DNA of 32,620 nt from positions 1 through 32,620 of IMG/VR virus record IMGVR_UViG_3300017963_000559; one strand, written 5' to 3'. The stretch's first letter is position 1. Each line of letters begins with the position of its first letter. The translations under genes and the position numbers were made by a program. The notes under the pieces were generated by a model. That model saw only the letters and a list, made by a program, of their open reading frames with translations. It was not told where the DNA came from and did no database searches. The DNA is from a virus. This document shows, piece after piece, positions 21,839-29,992 of this stretch.

Positions 21839-22050
21839 TATTCAGCGTCCTTTGGCTTTTCGATTACTTGTTTTAATTCCATAATATGATCTTCACATTT
21901 TTTAAGATGTAAAACCATGTCCTTATAAAGAGTGTAAAAATCTACCATCTCTTTTCCGGATATTTTAAAATCAGCTCTGGTCATTACAAAATTCATAAAA
22001 TCAGCAATGCGCTTTACCTCGGCTTCGGTAAATGTAATTTGATCTGTCAT
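21838..22050 (-). CDS. Small helical protein, unknown
   Basis: A 70-residue helical acidic protein (EAEVKRIADFMNFVMTRADF, then FYTLYKDMVLHLKKCEDHIMELKQVIE). GGGGAT precedes the ATG by 3-4 bases. A terminator-like hairpin lies just upstream, so this gene may start a new transcript or be reached by read-through. Its place among virion genes suggests a chaperone or minor structural role. Confidence 0.55.
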   Translation of the reverse strand: MTDQITFTEAEVKRIADFMNFVMTRADFKISGKEMVDFYTLYKDMVLHLKKCEDHIMELKQVIEKPKDAE

Positions 22051-22066
22051 TTTATCCCCAAAAGAG

Positions 22067-22086
22067 GGAAGGGCACAGGCCCTTCC
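22067..22086 (-). terminator. GC-rich hairpin between structural genes
   Basis: GGAAGGGC (22067-22074) pairs perfectly with GCCCTTCC (22079-22086) around a 4-base loop. On the minus strand it is followed by CTCTTTTGG, a short T-run. It lies directly after the stop of the 292-residue fibre-like gene and before the next start, and may act as a partial terminator or as an mRNA-stabilising structure. Confidence 0.6.
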
Positions 22087-22088
22087 TA

Positions 22089-22967
22089 TTAACTAAGTTC
22101 CATAACACGCATGTCTTCAGACGATGCACCAGTTCCGCCAATTACTTGTGGTGTTACAGATGGTCCGATTCTCCAAACATGTTGCATACCAGGATGTAGT
22201 GGATAACCATTGGTTGTAGTTACACCGGTTTTTCCAAAATAAAGCGATTTGTTGCCTTCGTTTGCCGTGGCAAGCCATTTTCTGCTGGCAAGAGCAGACG
22301 CTACAACGTTAATAGCAGCTGCAGAAACCGCAGTTGCTGTGTTTTCAATTGCCGTATCAGCAAGATCATCATCAAGATCAATTGAATTTGTGACGTTTAC
22401 ATCTAAAGAACCGCCAGTTGATCCAATTGCATTTCCAGATCCGTCGTTTAACCATGCATCAACAGAGTCGCTTGCTGCTGTTAAATCGCGAATATCAAGA
22501 TCAGAAGCATCAACTGTTAAAGAGCCGCCGCCATCATCAACACTGATTCCGCCTTGAAGCTCGGCTAAAACATCAGTGTCGGTGACATAAAGCTCACCTA
22601 AATTGTTGGATTTAAACGAAGCATAATCACCATCGGCTGATGTAGACGCTGCCAGGGTATCTTGTCTAACGGCAAGAATCTGTTGGCCATCGTCGCCACT
22701 GGAATGCGCCGAATCTTCTGCATAAATACCAAGACCAGGAGCTGCTGCAATGTTTACGTCTAAAGCATTTGACGTTACAGCAACTTCGTTTCCAGACGAA
22801 TCGATTATTGGACCAGAAACTCTAAGCCATTCAAGAGCGTTTAAGGTTTCCGAGCCGATCAAATCACCATCGGTACCGGCTCTAACAAATGCACCTATTG
22901 AACTTGACGCAGCAATAGAATTAGCATCGGTTGGATCAAAAATAAGCCTGTTAGTTACACATGACAT
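22089..22967 (-). CDS. Virion structural protein, fibre/decoration type
   Basis: A 292-residue protein rich in Asp, Ser, Ala and Val (DGDLIGSETLNALEWLRVSGP, VTSNALDVNIA, LDVNVTNSIDLDDDLADTAIENTATAVSAAAINV). It has repeated LDVN(V/I) turns like those of head-fibre or decoration proteins. The C-terminal part (KSLYFGKTGVTTTNGYPLHPGMQHVWRIG) matches a small beta-domain common at the end of such proteins. AAGGAG lies 9 bases before ATG. It is followed by a strong hairpin. It probably binds the capsid surface. Confidence 0.55.
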   Translation of the reverse strand: MSCVTNRLIFDPTDANSIAASSSIGAFVRAGTDGDLIGSETLNALEWLRVSGPIIDSSGNEVAVTSNALDVNIAAAPGLGIYAEDSAHSSGDDGQQILAVRQDTLAASTSADGDYASFKSNNLGELYVTDTDVLAELQGGISVDDGGGSLTVDASDLDIRDLTAASDSVDAWLNDGSGNAIGSTGGSLDVNVTNSIDLDDDLADTAIENTATAVSAAAINVVASALASRKWLATANEGNKSLYFGKTGVTTTNGYPLHPGMQHVWRIGPSVTPQVIGGTGASSEDMRVMELS

Positions 22968-23035
22968 ACTCGTGTCTCCTTTAATGGAATTAAAAAATTA
23001 AAATACACCCTCGTATCGGATGATTTTTTATTTTC

Positions 23036-23365
23036 TTAACTCCATGATATCACTTCAAGCAACTGCGCGGCTTGAGGCGATTGAAAATAAAGCGTTAAAC
23101 TTGCCGACGATGCTATATTATTTTCACAATACTGCTGACCTGGAAACAGTGTCCAATAAGTTGTCCCAGATGTCCCAACAGAATATGCTAATTTCATAAG
23201 ACCATTAGATCTATTTTGAATCTTAAAAAATTTCGTACTCGACGGAAGAGCATACGACACTTCAGTATTTGCAATTGGAATTGAGACGTTTGCAACTATT
23301 GGTGTTGTCGCCGTTAAACCAGAAACATCTAATTGCCCTGCAAGGGAACTATTAACACTGGTCAT
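23036..23365 (-). CDS. Small beta-sandwich virion protein
   Basis: A 109-residue protein: EVSYALPSSTKFFKIQNRSNG, then GTTYWTLFPGQQYCENNIA and SLTLYFQSPQAAQLLEVISW. This all-beta pattern, with a central 'iqNrs' turn and a 'fPG' turn, recurs in the neighbouring gene and in the 103-residue one at 21527-21838. The start at 23365 is taken because an earlier TTG start would sit inside the upstream gene. It is likely a decoration or fibre-associated protein. Confidence 0.55.
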   Translation of the reverse strand: MTSVNSSLAGQLDVSGLTATTPIVANVSIPIANTEVSYALPSSTKFFKIQNRSNGLMKLAYSVGTSGTTYWTLFPGQQYCENNIASSASLTLYFQSPQAAQLLEVISWS

Positions 23366-23366
23366 T

Positions 23367-23753
23367 TTATGCCAATTCCTCAACCGTTATTGTGGGAGTT
23401 CCACTTGCGGCTTTTGCATAAATTAAAATATCATCAGTAATCGAATAATGTCGTTCACTTCCGTTTGCTACCGTGACACCGACATATCCGCTTACGCTAT
23501 TGTCAAAATTAAGTTTAATCTCTATTCCCGAAAGATTTTGAATACCGATTTCGTTTCTATCGGTAAGCGCCGTTGCGGGAAGTACCGTCCACGATGTTGA
23601 GCTAATTTGAACCTCGGTTATCTTACCTTCGGTAGTAAGACCTGATGGACGAATTTGTGCACTGCCGCATAAAGTCGTTCGAACGGCAACGTTTCCATCA
23701 CATTCGACAAACTTCAGTTGCTCTTTTGTATTTATATTTGGGGGTAACGCCAT
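23367..23753 (-). CDS. Small beta-sandwich virion protein
   Basis: A 128-residue protein: VQISSTSWTVLPATALTDRN, then EIGIQNLSGIEIKLNFDNSV, then VTVANGSERHYSITDDILIYA and TPTITVEEL. The arrangement of strands and the 'iqN-s' turn match the neighbours at 23036-23365 and 21527-21838. No good Shine-Dalgarno precedes the ATG; instead a 10-bp hairpin ends 8 bases upstream. Likely decoration or head-fibre related. Confidence 0.6.
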   Translation of the reverse strand: MALPPNINTKEQLKFVECDGNVAVRTTLCGSAQIRPSGLTTEGKITEVQISSTSWTVLPATALTDRNEIGIQNLSGIEIKLNFDNSVSGYVGVTVANGSERHYSITDDILIYAKAASGTPTITVEELA

Positions 23754-23756
23754 GAT

Positions 23757-23782
23757 GAAAAAGGGGGCAAGTTGCCCCCTTC
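23757..23782 (-). terminator. Perfect hairpin with T-tract in the leader of the next gene
   Basis: AAGGGGGCAA (23761-23770) and TTGCCCCCTT (23772-23781) are perfect arms; on the minus strand they are followed by TTTTTCATC and then ATG. It follows the stop of the decoration gene (23788) and resembles a rho-independent terminator, yet the structural operon continues. It probably lowers downstream expression relative to capsid and decoration genes. The G-rich arm also holds the only Shine-Dalgarno-like bases near the next start. Confidence 0.75.
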
Positions 23783-23787
23783 CTTAT

Positions 23788-24195
23788 TTATGCAGCCTTG
23801 TAATAGGCTAAATAAACATTGATTTTCCCTGCTGTAAGATCAGCAGTTCCAATAACCAAATCTACAGTTTCGTCTTCGGCTACAACCAAAGACTGACCCG
23901 CTGTTTCTTTAACAGTAAAATCATCGACGAGGTTAGCTACGGCGCCAGACGTTGTGTCCATAAACGCGTCTGCGTCACCAGTTGACGTACCGATTTGAAC
24001 TGTTGCCAAGCCAGCGGACGTGCACGCTGTTTCAACTTGAACACATGCATCAACAACTAAAGCTTTTTTCAAAAACTTAGCTAAAGAATACGTGCCCTGT
24101 GCACCCGTGTCTTCAGAAAAATCGTATGTGAGCTTTTCTACTTTAAGCTCATTACTCCATGCACTTATTTCTTTGTATGCATTTGCATTAGCCAT
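23788..24195 (-). CDS. Head decoration (capsid cement) protein
   Basis: A 135-residue protein, highly Ala/Thr/Val rich and beta-type: YSLAKFLKKALVVDACVQVETACTSAGLATVQIG, then a variable middle and FTVKETAGQSLVVAEDETVDLVIG, ending INVYLAYYKA. This sequence of strands is typical of phage head decoration proteins that bind the capsid at three-fold sites. It starts by TAATG overlap with the preceding small gene and is followed by a hairpin, so it and the capsid gene are likely the most highly expressed of the operon. Confidence 0.65.
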   Translation of the reverse strand: MANANAYKEISAWSNELKVEKLTYDFSEDTGAQGTYSLAKFLKKALVVDACVQVETACTSAGLATVQIGTSTGDADAFMDTTSGAVANLVDDFTVKETAGQSLVVAEDETVDLVIGTADLTAGKINVYLAYYKAA

Positions 24196-24410
24196 TATTT
24201 AATTCCTTTCGTATCAGAACGTTTTTTTCTCGTAGGTTTTCGAAGATCTCCCATAATAAACGCAATAAAACGGCTATTATGAGAGATGATATTGATAACC
24301 TTAATCGGTGTTCTAATTTCTTTGACCTTCATGATCAAATCTTCTGGAGTCTTTGCAGAAATATAATCTAAAGACTCATACGGATTAAGGCTATCAAATA
24401 ATTCAGTCAT
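24195..24410 (-). CDS. Small protein next to capsid gene, unknown
   Basis: A 71-residue protein: acidic helix first (ELFDSLNPYESLDYISAKTPED), then two strands (VKEIRTPIKVINIISHNSRFIAFIMGD) and a very basic tail (LRKPTRKKRSDTKGIK). AAGGA lies 5 bases before the ATG, which overlaps the capsid stop. The basic tail suggests contact with DNA or with the capsid. No family recognised. Confidence 0.55.
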   Translation of the reverse strand: MTELFDSLNPYESLDYISAKTPEDLIMKVKEIRTPIKVINIISHNSRFIAFIMGDLRKPTRKKRSDTKGIK

Positions 24411-25264
24411 TACGATCCTTGAACTCTAATGTGTTTTACATTGCCAGCGATTCCAAGCTTAGCACCAAAAACTAAATCAACAGACATGTTGTAACCAAAC
24501 TTGTTTTGGGAATGAAGGTCAGAGATTTTAACCTGAACTTCAGTTTGTTGTACAAGATGCAAGAAATCTGGATGAAAAAACAAACCGTAATCTTCAGATC
24601 GGCTGTTGTCTTCAAAAAGATAAAAACCAAAACGCTTAAGAGCAACTTCGCCACCAATTACTGGAGAATCAGTTGCGCCGTATTCGGTTGAACTTAATGT
24701 AGTGTCGTCTAAAACATCTTTGTAATAACTAGGATCGATCAGTCCATACCATGGCTTGTTTTTTAACCATTTTGCCTGACCAGCAAGCTTTCTGATGTCA
24801 GAAACTTGGTTGGCGTTCATATCTGTAGATACGATCTCATGATCAGGAGTTGCAGCCGAAGGAGAAACTAAAGAATATAGATATTCGTTTATTTGATTAT
24901 TCATCGCATAAACCAAAGAATCCATAACCTCAGAGTTGCCTTCATCGATAAGAGATTGAATCGATACTAAATCTTCAAACTCGTAAGAAGCAACCGCTCT
25001 TTTGTCGGCTTTGATTTCGATCTCTGTCATAGACAAAGCTTCTGGTGAAAAAGAATCCGCATCTGTTCCAACTGTTAAAAGCTGGCCGTTAGGAGCGTTG
25101 ACTTGAGATACTGTTACAGTATCGCCGCCTTTTTTGATCGCACCTTTATAGTCTTTATTGACTAATGCACCTAAAAGTTGAGCAGCCCTAAGTTCTTTAG
25201 TAAACATTGGACTCCAGAATTGTTGTATCTGACCTTGTACTTCAGCTAATGTAGTTACACTCAT
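24410..25264 (-). CDS. Major capsid protein
   Basis: A 284-residue protein of HK97-fold type. The start at MSVTTLAEVQGQIQQFWSPM has GAAGGGAG at good distance. Helical N-arm first, then DYKGAIKKGGDTVTVSQVNAP, then SMTEIEIKADKRAVASYEFEDLVSIQ, the spine-helix region, KWLKNKPWYGLIDPSYYKDVL, and the P-domain and end MSVDLVFGAKLGIAGNVKHIRV. This is the usual capsid order, following the scaffold gene. No delta domain or protease is seen; the separate scaffold fits this. About 280 residues suits a roughly 30-40 kb phage head. Confidence 0.85.
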   Translation of the reverse strand: MSVTTLAEVQGQIQQFWSPMFTKELRAAQLLGALVNKDYKGAIKKGGDTVTVSQVNAPNGQLLTVGTDADSFSPEALSMTEIEIKADKRAVASYEFEDLVSIQSLIDEGNSEVMDSLVYAMNNQINEYLYSLVSPSAATPDHEIVSTDMNANQVSDIRKLAGQAKWLKNKPWYGLIDPSYYKDVLDDTTLSSTEYGATDSPVIGGEVALKRFGFYLFEDNSRSEDYGLFFHPDFLHLVQQTEVQVKISDLHSQNKFGYNMSVDLVFGAKLGIAGNVKHIRVQGS

Positions 25265-25299
25265 TGATTGACTCCCTTCAATCGGCAACTAAACGCTAA

Positions 25300-25944
25300 C
25301 TATTGAGAGGATCTAACCTCCTTTAGTCGTGCTCGCATTTCTTTTGCCGGTAATTTTTTCCATTCTTCATATGTTAATGTTTGACCGACACCTTTTGGAG
25401 CATTTGCTGGCATATTCGCCCCACTGGGACGTTTAATAACTTCTGGAAACTGCGACTGAAACTTATCAACGTATTTTGTCACGGACATTTCGTCGATTTC
25501 AGTCGATTCTGGATGAATAACGATCTCATTAAGATCTACAAGACCCCAATACTTTTGATCGATATCTCCATTACCAAGAGCTTTTTTAAACGCATCGAAC
25601 TTACGCATGTCTGTAAACTGTGTTTGCATACCGCTAAGTTTTTGAGTTGTTTCTTCTAGCTCTTTGTTTTTTAACTCTATGATTTTTTCATAGTTTTGTT
25701 GTTTCAGAAGCTCGTCTTCAGTTCGTTTCTTCTCTTCGGCTTCGAACCTACCAAGCCGTTCGCGGGCTTCTCGAAGCTCCTCGTCGCGCCTTTTCTTCTC
25801 GGATAAAAGCTTTCGATGAGTGTCGTAAGAAACTTGCTGTGAACCACCAGCTGGTGTTTCCTCTGATGTCTGAGAACTCATATCAGAACTACCACCGGCA
25901 GTATCCTGATCTGACCCACTGGGATTTTGATTTCCGTCAAGCAT
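25300..25944 (-). CDS. Capsid scaffolding protein
   Basis: A 214-residue protein: disordered Ser/Gly/Gln N-terminus (residues 1-40), long coiled-coil (about 43-110, HRKLLSEKKRRDEELREARE to LEETTQKLSGMQTQFTDM), then a short folded segment (DAFKKALGNGDIDQKYWGLVDL) and a basic C-terminal helix-turn (TYEEWKKLPAKEMRARLKEVR). This plan and its place just upstream of the capsid gene define an internal scaffold. AAGGAA precedes the ATG. Confidence 0.85.
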   Translation of the reverse strand: MLDGNQNPSGSDQDTAGGSSDMSSQTSEETPAGGSQQVSYDTHRKLLSEKKRRDEELREARERLGRFEAEEKKRTEDELLKQQNYEKIIELKNKELEETTQKLSGMQTQFTDMRKFDAFKKALGNGDIDQKYWGLVDLNEIVIHPESTEIDEMSVTKYVDKFQSQFPEVIKRPSGANMPANAPKGVGQTLTYEEWKKLPAKEMRARLKEVRSSQ

Positions 25945-25966
25945 TGTCGATTCCTTAATTGTTTAT

Positions 25967-26461
25967 TTATAGTTTATACTTATTTACCAAATCGCCAAAC
26001 GTTTTGCGATAAAAACGTTGAAGCTGTTTGATTTCAAGCTGTGAAAGATGATTAAATGGCCGTCCGTTTTGTTCAACATATTGTGCTAGCTTTTGATTTG
26101 TTAGATTTTCACCACGACGTCGTCCATATGGGCCAATCGTTAGGCGTCCTCGTTTTATCTTTCTAATCTTCATCGAATCAAGCATCTGACCGGTAAAGGT
26201 TAAATTACTTCTTGATGGACGTGTAAACTTGTTAAGTAATTGCTTGTTATCTTTTCTATATTGTACGTAATTTTCAGATAGGCCAATAAGTTTTTTCTTT
26301 TTACCGTAATCGCGCCTAACACCGTATCCAAGACGAGTTCTTTTTTTGATAAGAAAAATAGATTGCTTGCCTAAAGCCTTTAGTACACGCTGAGACTGTG
26401 TTTGTTTAAAAACGCTTTTAAATCTAGATAAAAACTTTTTTAGATCAAGTTCTGCAGCCAT
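25967..26461 (-). CDS. HK97 gp10-like tail or neck completion protein
   Basis: A 164-residue basic protein (many Lys/Arg: GYGVRRDYGKKKKLIG, KIRKIKRGRLTIGPYGRRRG). LTFTGQMLDSMKI is the pattern found in phage virion morphogenesis and tail-completion proteins; the upstream gene carries the related LQLTGDMLVALEHL. It starts by TAATG overlap. Location between portal and scaffold is unusual for gp10 but common for minor head proteins. It likely helps close the head-tail junction. Confidence 0.55.
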   Translation of the reverse strand: MAAELDLKKFLSRFKSVFKQTQSQRVLKALGKQSIFLIKKRTRLGYGVRRDYGKKKKLIGLSENYVQYRKDNKQLLNKFTRPSRSNLTFTGQMLDSMKIRKIKRGRLTIGPYGRRRGENLTNQKLAQYVEQNGRPFNHLSQLEIKQLQRFYRKTFGDLVNKYKL

Positions 26462-26880
26462 TATTCATACCTCGAAAGAATTTGAGATTTAAGATCCTTT
26501 TGAGATATACCAAGAAAATGTCTGCGTACCTGACCCTCGGTTGAATCGTTCCACCACGCCTTTTCGTTTTCGTCTGTACCGTTTTGATAGCCAAGATGTA
26601 TAGATCCCGGACGGTCTGATAAATGCTCAAGTGCTACAAGCATGTCGCCTGTTAACTGCAAGTTGGGATTTCCTCTTGATTTTCCAGCAATTTCAAAATC
26701 AAGTGACTGGCTATAAGATTTTGAATATTTTCTAAACGGAAGATTATTAACAGACCTTCCGCGATCGGTTCTTTCCTGAATATAATCAATAATATCCTGC
26801 GCAATAGCCCGACGCTCGTTAGGACCGAACTTTTTAGGTATCTCAATCCACGTATGTGCCCATTTAGGACTCTTGGCCAT
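26461..26880 (-). CDS. Virion morphogenesis / minor head protein
   Basis: A 139-residue protein: IPKKFGPNERRAIAQDIIDYIQERTDRGRSVNN, then LPFRKYSKSYSQSLDFEIAGKS and LQLTGDMLVALEHLSDRPG. The N-terminal helix, 'R-R/Y-S-x-x-Y' loop and L-TG-ML pattern match phage virion morphogenesis (gpS/gp10-like) proteins. GAGGAAG precedes the ATG, which overlaps the portal end by 17 bases. It may be a paralogue of the following gene. Confidence 0.6.
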   Translation of the reverse strand: MAKSPKWAHTWIEIPKKFGPNERRAIAQDIIDYIQERTDRGRSVNNLPFRKYSKSYSQSLDFEIAGKSRGNPNLQLTGDMLVALEHLSDRPGSIHLGYQNGTDENEKAWWNDSTEGQVRRHFLGISQKDLKSQILSRYE

Positions 26881-28282
26881 CTAGGTCTTCCTCTTCGTTA
26901 TCTTGAATCTGTGGTGCTCTGCCGAAACGTTCTTCTTCGATCTCATCAAACAACACATCTACTTCGTCTTCGGTCATCTTGGGATTTAACGATCCAATTG
27001 CGCGTTTTCGTGTAGTAAACCCTGCCGCAACCTCTTCTTTAAGTTCTTTAATAAGATCTGCTCTTCTTACCATCGGCACAAGATCTAAAAACCTTACGTT
27101 TACTTCAGACGTAGGCGAAAAAAGTGCGTTGGTATCAACCATCTTGTCGTTAACCCAAACAGGGTGCATATGATGCATGACAAGATTCCAAAGTTGCTTT
27201 TCAGCATTGGTAAAATATTCGATTTGTTTTTTTGTTATCTCGTAGGTATCCATTTCGTCGATCAGTTTTGAAATGCCCGATGAAAAATTCGACGTGGTAA
27301 CCTCGCCAACCGCTGAAGTCCTTATCCCTCTTGAGTTTAACCAGAATGCAAACTCAGATTGAATCAGCCCTAAAACCTGATCAATATCACACTGGGGTTT
27401 TATCTGACCTACCTGTGGTTTTTGCTCACCGTTACCCTCGGATTTAAACCTCCAAAATGAATTGGGCGAGAGCTGAAGATTTTCATCGTCAACGTCGATT
27501 CCGAAAAGTATGCTAAATGCTTGATATTTAACGCAGAAATTAAGATCAGAAAGAAGAATCGGAAGAAGAATAGTAAGTGCATACGTATCCGAATCCTGAA
27601 TAGGCATTAAAAGATTATGCGATTGATTGACATAGACAAAAGGAATTTTTCCGTAAATGTTTACACCGTTGGGGTTTCCTTGTTGCGCCATAAAATCTGT
27701 TCTAAGATTGGCCTTTGAATCGATGATATAAAACTCATCGTCGGTATATACCTTATAGATTTCAACAATCTCTCCGGTGACTTCTTTGACTTTACCTTCA
27801 AGAATAATAAGATGAGTCATCGACATGTCGTCTATGGGATCATCTGAATAAACCACAAACCTATCTGAGGGGATGGATCTAAGTTTAGGAATGCCTTTAT
27901 GTACATATGGCTGAACAAGTGTAGTTTTGAATAGATTAAAAAATTCGTTTCCTACGTTCATAATCTCATCGATACGAAACGATTTTTCATACGAATCTAA
28001 AAGCTCTTTATCTACATCGGAGCCGTATTCTATGATTCGTGTCGGAGGTTCTTGATAAATTCTCGACAGTTTATCTACTATACGTTTTAGTACGTTTATC
28101 GGTGCCGCACGACTTGCCACTTCGGCACGGGTTTGACCTGAAAACTGTCTTTCGATTTCTTTTTTGATGAACTTTAAAAGCTCACCCTCATAGATTTCAA
28201 AAAGATCTCTATTTTTACAGATATAAGGTCTTTTTTGCTCTACATAATCAACTAACGTTCTGAATTGATTTTCTTGTGACAT
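26864..28282 (-). CDS. Portal protein
   Basis: A 472-residue protein directly after the large terminase, of the length and layout of siphovirus portals: RPYICKNRDLFEIYEGELLKFI at the N-terminus, then INVLKRIVDKLSRIYQEPP, the wing and stem strands (FVVYSDDPIDDMSMTHLIILEG, KIPFVYVNQSHN), the crown helices (ISKLIDEMDTYEITKKQIEYFTNAEKQLWNLVMHHMHPV) and an acidic tail (EEIEEERFG to EEEDLDGQES). It forms the twelve-membered ring at the capsid vertex through which DNA is pumped. AAGGAAG precedes the ATG. Confidence 0.85.
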   Translation of the reverse strand: MSQENQFRTLVDYVEQKRPYICKNRDLFEIYEGELLKFIKKEIERQFSGQTRAEVASRAAPINVLKRIVDKLSRIYQEPPTRIIEYGSDVDKELLDSYEKSFRIDEIMNVGNEFFNLFKTTLVQPYVHKGIPKLRSIPSDRFVVYSDDPIDDMSMTHLIILEGKVKEVTGEIVEIYKVYTDDEFYIIDSKANLRTDFMAQQGNPNGVNIYGKIPFVYVNQSHNLLMPIQDSDTYALTILLPILLSDLNFCVKYQAFSILFGIDVDDENLQLSPNSFWRFKSEGNGEQKPQVGQIKPQCDIDQVLGLIQSEFAFWLNSRGIRTSAVGEVTTSNFSSGISKLIDEMDTYEITKKQIEYFTNAEKQLWNLVMHHMHPVWVNDKMVDTNALFSPTSEVNVRFLDLVPMVRRADLIKELKEEVAAGFTTRKRAIGSLNPKMTEDEVDVLFDEIEEERFGRAPQIQDNEEEDLDGQES

Positions 28283-28292
28283 CTTGTCTTCC

Positions 28293-29654
28293 TTATAAAA
28301 CCACCGTGCCTTGAGGTTTCTTTTGTTTTCTAAATACCTCTGAACATAGCCCGTAGCCTATTGCAGTTGTAATATGCTGAAAAGATTTAGAATCATCTTC
28401 AATATAATTACCGCCTTTTTTAAGTTGTGTCAGCCTTAGACCCTTATCGGCTGTCGGCGCAGATTTATAAACAAAAAGTCTTATACGCTGACCATTATTG
28501 CAATAAGCATTAACCAGATTGTGTCGTCGGCGTATTGCAGGATTTGCCAAAGGTACATCAATTTCAAATTTAATAGGCTGTTGGTGTTTATTTTCATAAT
28601 TTAGCAAATAATTTTTGATGATATCATAATCAGAACGAATATTTCTAGTGTCTCTTGAGCGTCCCGTTGAATCTCCGTTTACAATGTAGTTTGTTCTGTG
28701 ATCTAATACGCCCTTGCCGGCGAGTTCCTCACAGCTATCGGCTGTTCTCATTCCTTCGACAACAACCTCATCAAACACATGCATTACATCATTAATAATC
28801 TGAAACAAAACCACAGAAAGCGGCTTACCCTCGCCGATATTAAAGTCCCACGAAAGATGTATCGGATAATTGTTATCTATTTGATAGCAATCGTCCTTAA
28901 AGTTTTGCTCGTGATTATATTGATAGTATACTACTTCTTGCTCAATTTCGATCCATTCTCCATGAATATAACGTCGCGCCATCTTAGGATCTAAGTCTTG
29001 TTCAAGCTGAGAGATGTAAATTTTATCTAAAAATGGATTATCAAACGTATTGGAATAGTACACATGACGTGTGTTAATTTTTTCTGCTATAAAATAACCA
29101 TACGCCCAATGGCTTGGTGCATCAGGGTTTGTAGCCGCTAAAAGAGCGTTTTCTTTTATACCAGGTATGCGACGAAGACGCGCTTTAAGTTCCAAAAAAA
29201 ACTGCATGTCTTCATCGTTAAGTTCGATAAGCTCTTCGATAATAACCATCGATAGCTTTAAAGATCGAACTTTGGTGTATTTTTTATCTGCACACGACGC
29301 CGAGATGATTGTAGATCCGTTACGAAAACCAATCGTTGCCGATGTTTCGTTTACCCAATAATCTTTACCCTCTTCGAGATCTTCAGAAATATGATCGATG
29401 ATCTCTTTAAAAATTGTGCGCTTTAAATCCGGCAATGCACGTCTCGCCAGGCACACGCAAGCTCTTGAATTCATTAGACAATGCGTTGCTGCAATGTGTG
29501 CCATGAGAATAGATTTAGCAGACCCATAGGAGCCCGAAAGAAGCACTTCAAGATTACCTTTTGAATAATCAAACGAACGAACGTCTTTTATTACGTCGTA
29601 TTGATAGGGGATAACCGTAGGGTTGAATTCACATAGGTGCGGTTTTGAATTCAT
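28293..29654 (-). CDS. terL: Terminase large subunit
   Basis: A 453-residue packaging motor with both catalytic halves. ATPase: Walker A at residues about 40-48 (LSGSYGSAKS, with Ala where Gly is usual before Lys), Walker B VIIEE at 137-141 and the coupling motif AATNP at 173-177. Nuclease: D270 in LSWDFNIG, D295/E296 in VFDEVV, D328 in VNGDSTG, and the C-terminal DDSKSFQHITTAIGYGL, as in RNase H-fold terminase nucleases. It starts by ATGA overlap with the small subunit. It cuts and packages the concatemer into the prohead. Confidence 0.95.
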   Translation of the reverse strand: MNSKPHLCEFNPTVIPYQYDVIKDVRSFDYSKGNLEVLLSGSYGSAKSILMAHIAATHCLMNSRACVCLARRALPDLKRTIFKEIIDHISEDLEEGKDYWVNETSATIGFRNGSTIISASCADKKYTKVRSLKLSMVIIEELIELNDEDMQFFLELKARLRRIPGIKENALLAATNPDAPSHWAYGYFIAEKINTRHVYYSNTFDNPFLDKIYISQLEQDLDPKMARRYIHGEWIEIEQEVVYYQYNHEQNFKDDCYQIDNNYPIHLSWDFNIGEGKPLSVVLFQIINDVMHVFDEVVVEGMRTADSCEELAGKGVLDHRTNYIVNGDSTGRSRDTRNIRSDYDIIKNYLLNYENKHQQPIKFEIDVPLANPAIRRRHNLVNAYCNNGQRIRLFVYKSAPTADKGLRLTQLKKGGNYIEDDSKSFQHITTAIGYGLCSEVFRKQKKPQGTVVL

Positions 29655-29992
29655 TTTTCAATTTTATACGCTAACGTAAATGGTTTATCGGGATTAGACT
29701 GAACCTCGTGTTTATCCGTCCATCCGCAAAGATTTTTCAAACAAAAAATAAGCATTGCTGGATGGCCGTTTTTTGCCATGTCTAATGCCTTTCTAATCAA
29801 TGCATTACGGGTTACAACCATGTTTTGTTCACGAAACTCCGAAAATGTTAATTTCGTGTGGCGTTTGATTTGTTTTTCAATCGTTGACGGATTGACCTTA
29901 AAAAACGCCGCGCAATCGACAAGCGTGGGCTTTAGTCGACAAAGCGCGGCGAGTTGTTCTAAATCTACTTTTTCACGGCCCTTAGCTGGCAT
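29651..29992 (-). CDS. terS: Terminase small subunit
   Basis: A 113-residue protein. DLEQLAALCRLKPTLVDCAAFFKVNPSTIEKQIKR is a helix-turn-helix of the terminase small-subunit type, and KNGHPAMLIFCLKNLCGW is the conserved oligomerisation part seen in many phage TerS proteins (the pattern 'Ak.Gn..mlif.LKn..gw'). The ATG at 29992 has GGAG 5 bases upstream and shares one base with the previous stop. It recognises the packaging start and hands DNA to the large subunit. Confidence 0.85.
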   Translation of the reverse strand: MPAKGREKVDLEQLAALCRLKPTLVDCAAFFKVNPSTIEKQIKRHTKLTFSEFREQNMVVTRNALIRKALDMAKNGHPAMLIFCLKNLCGWTDKHEVQSNPDKPFTLAYKIEK

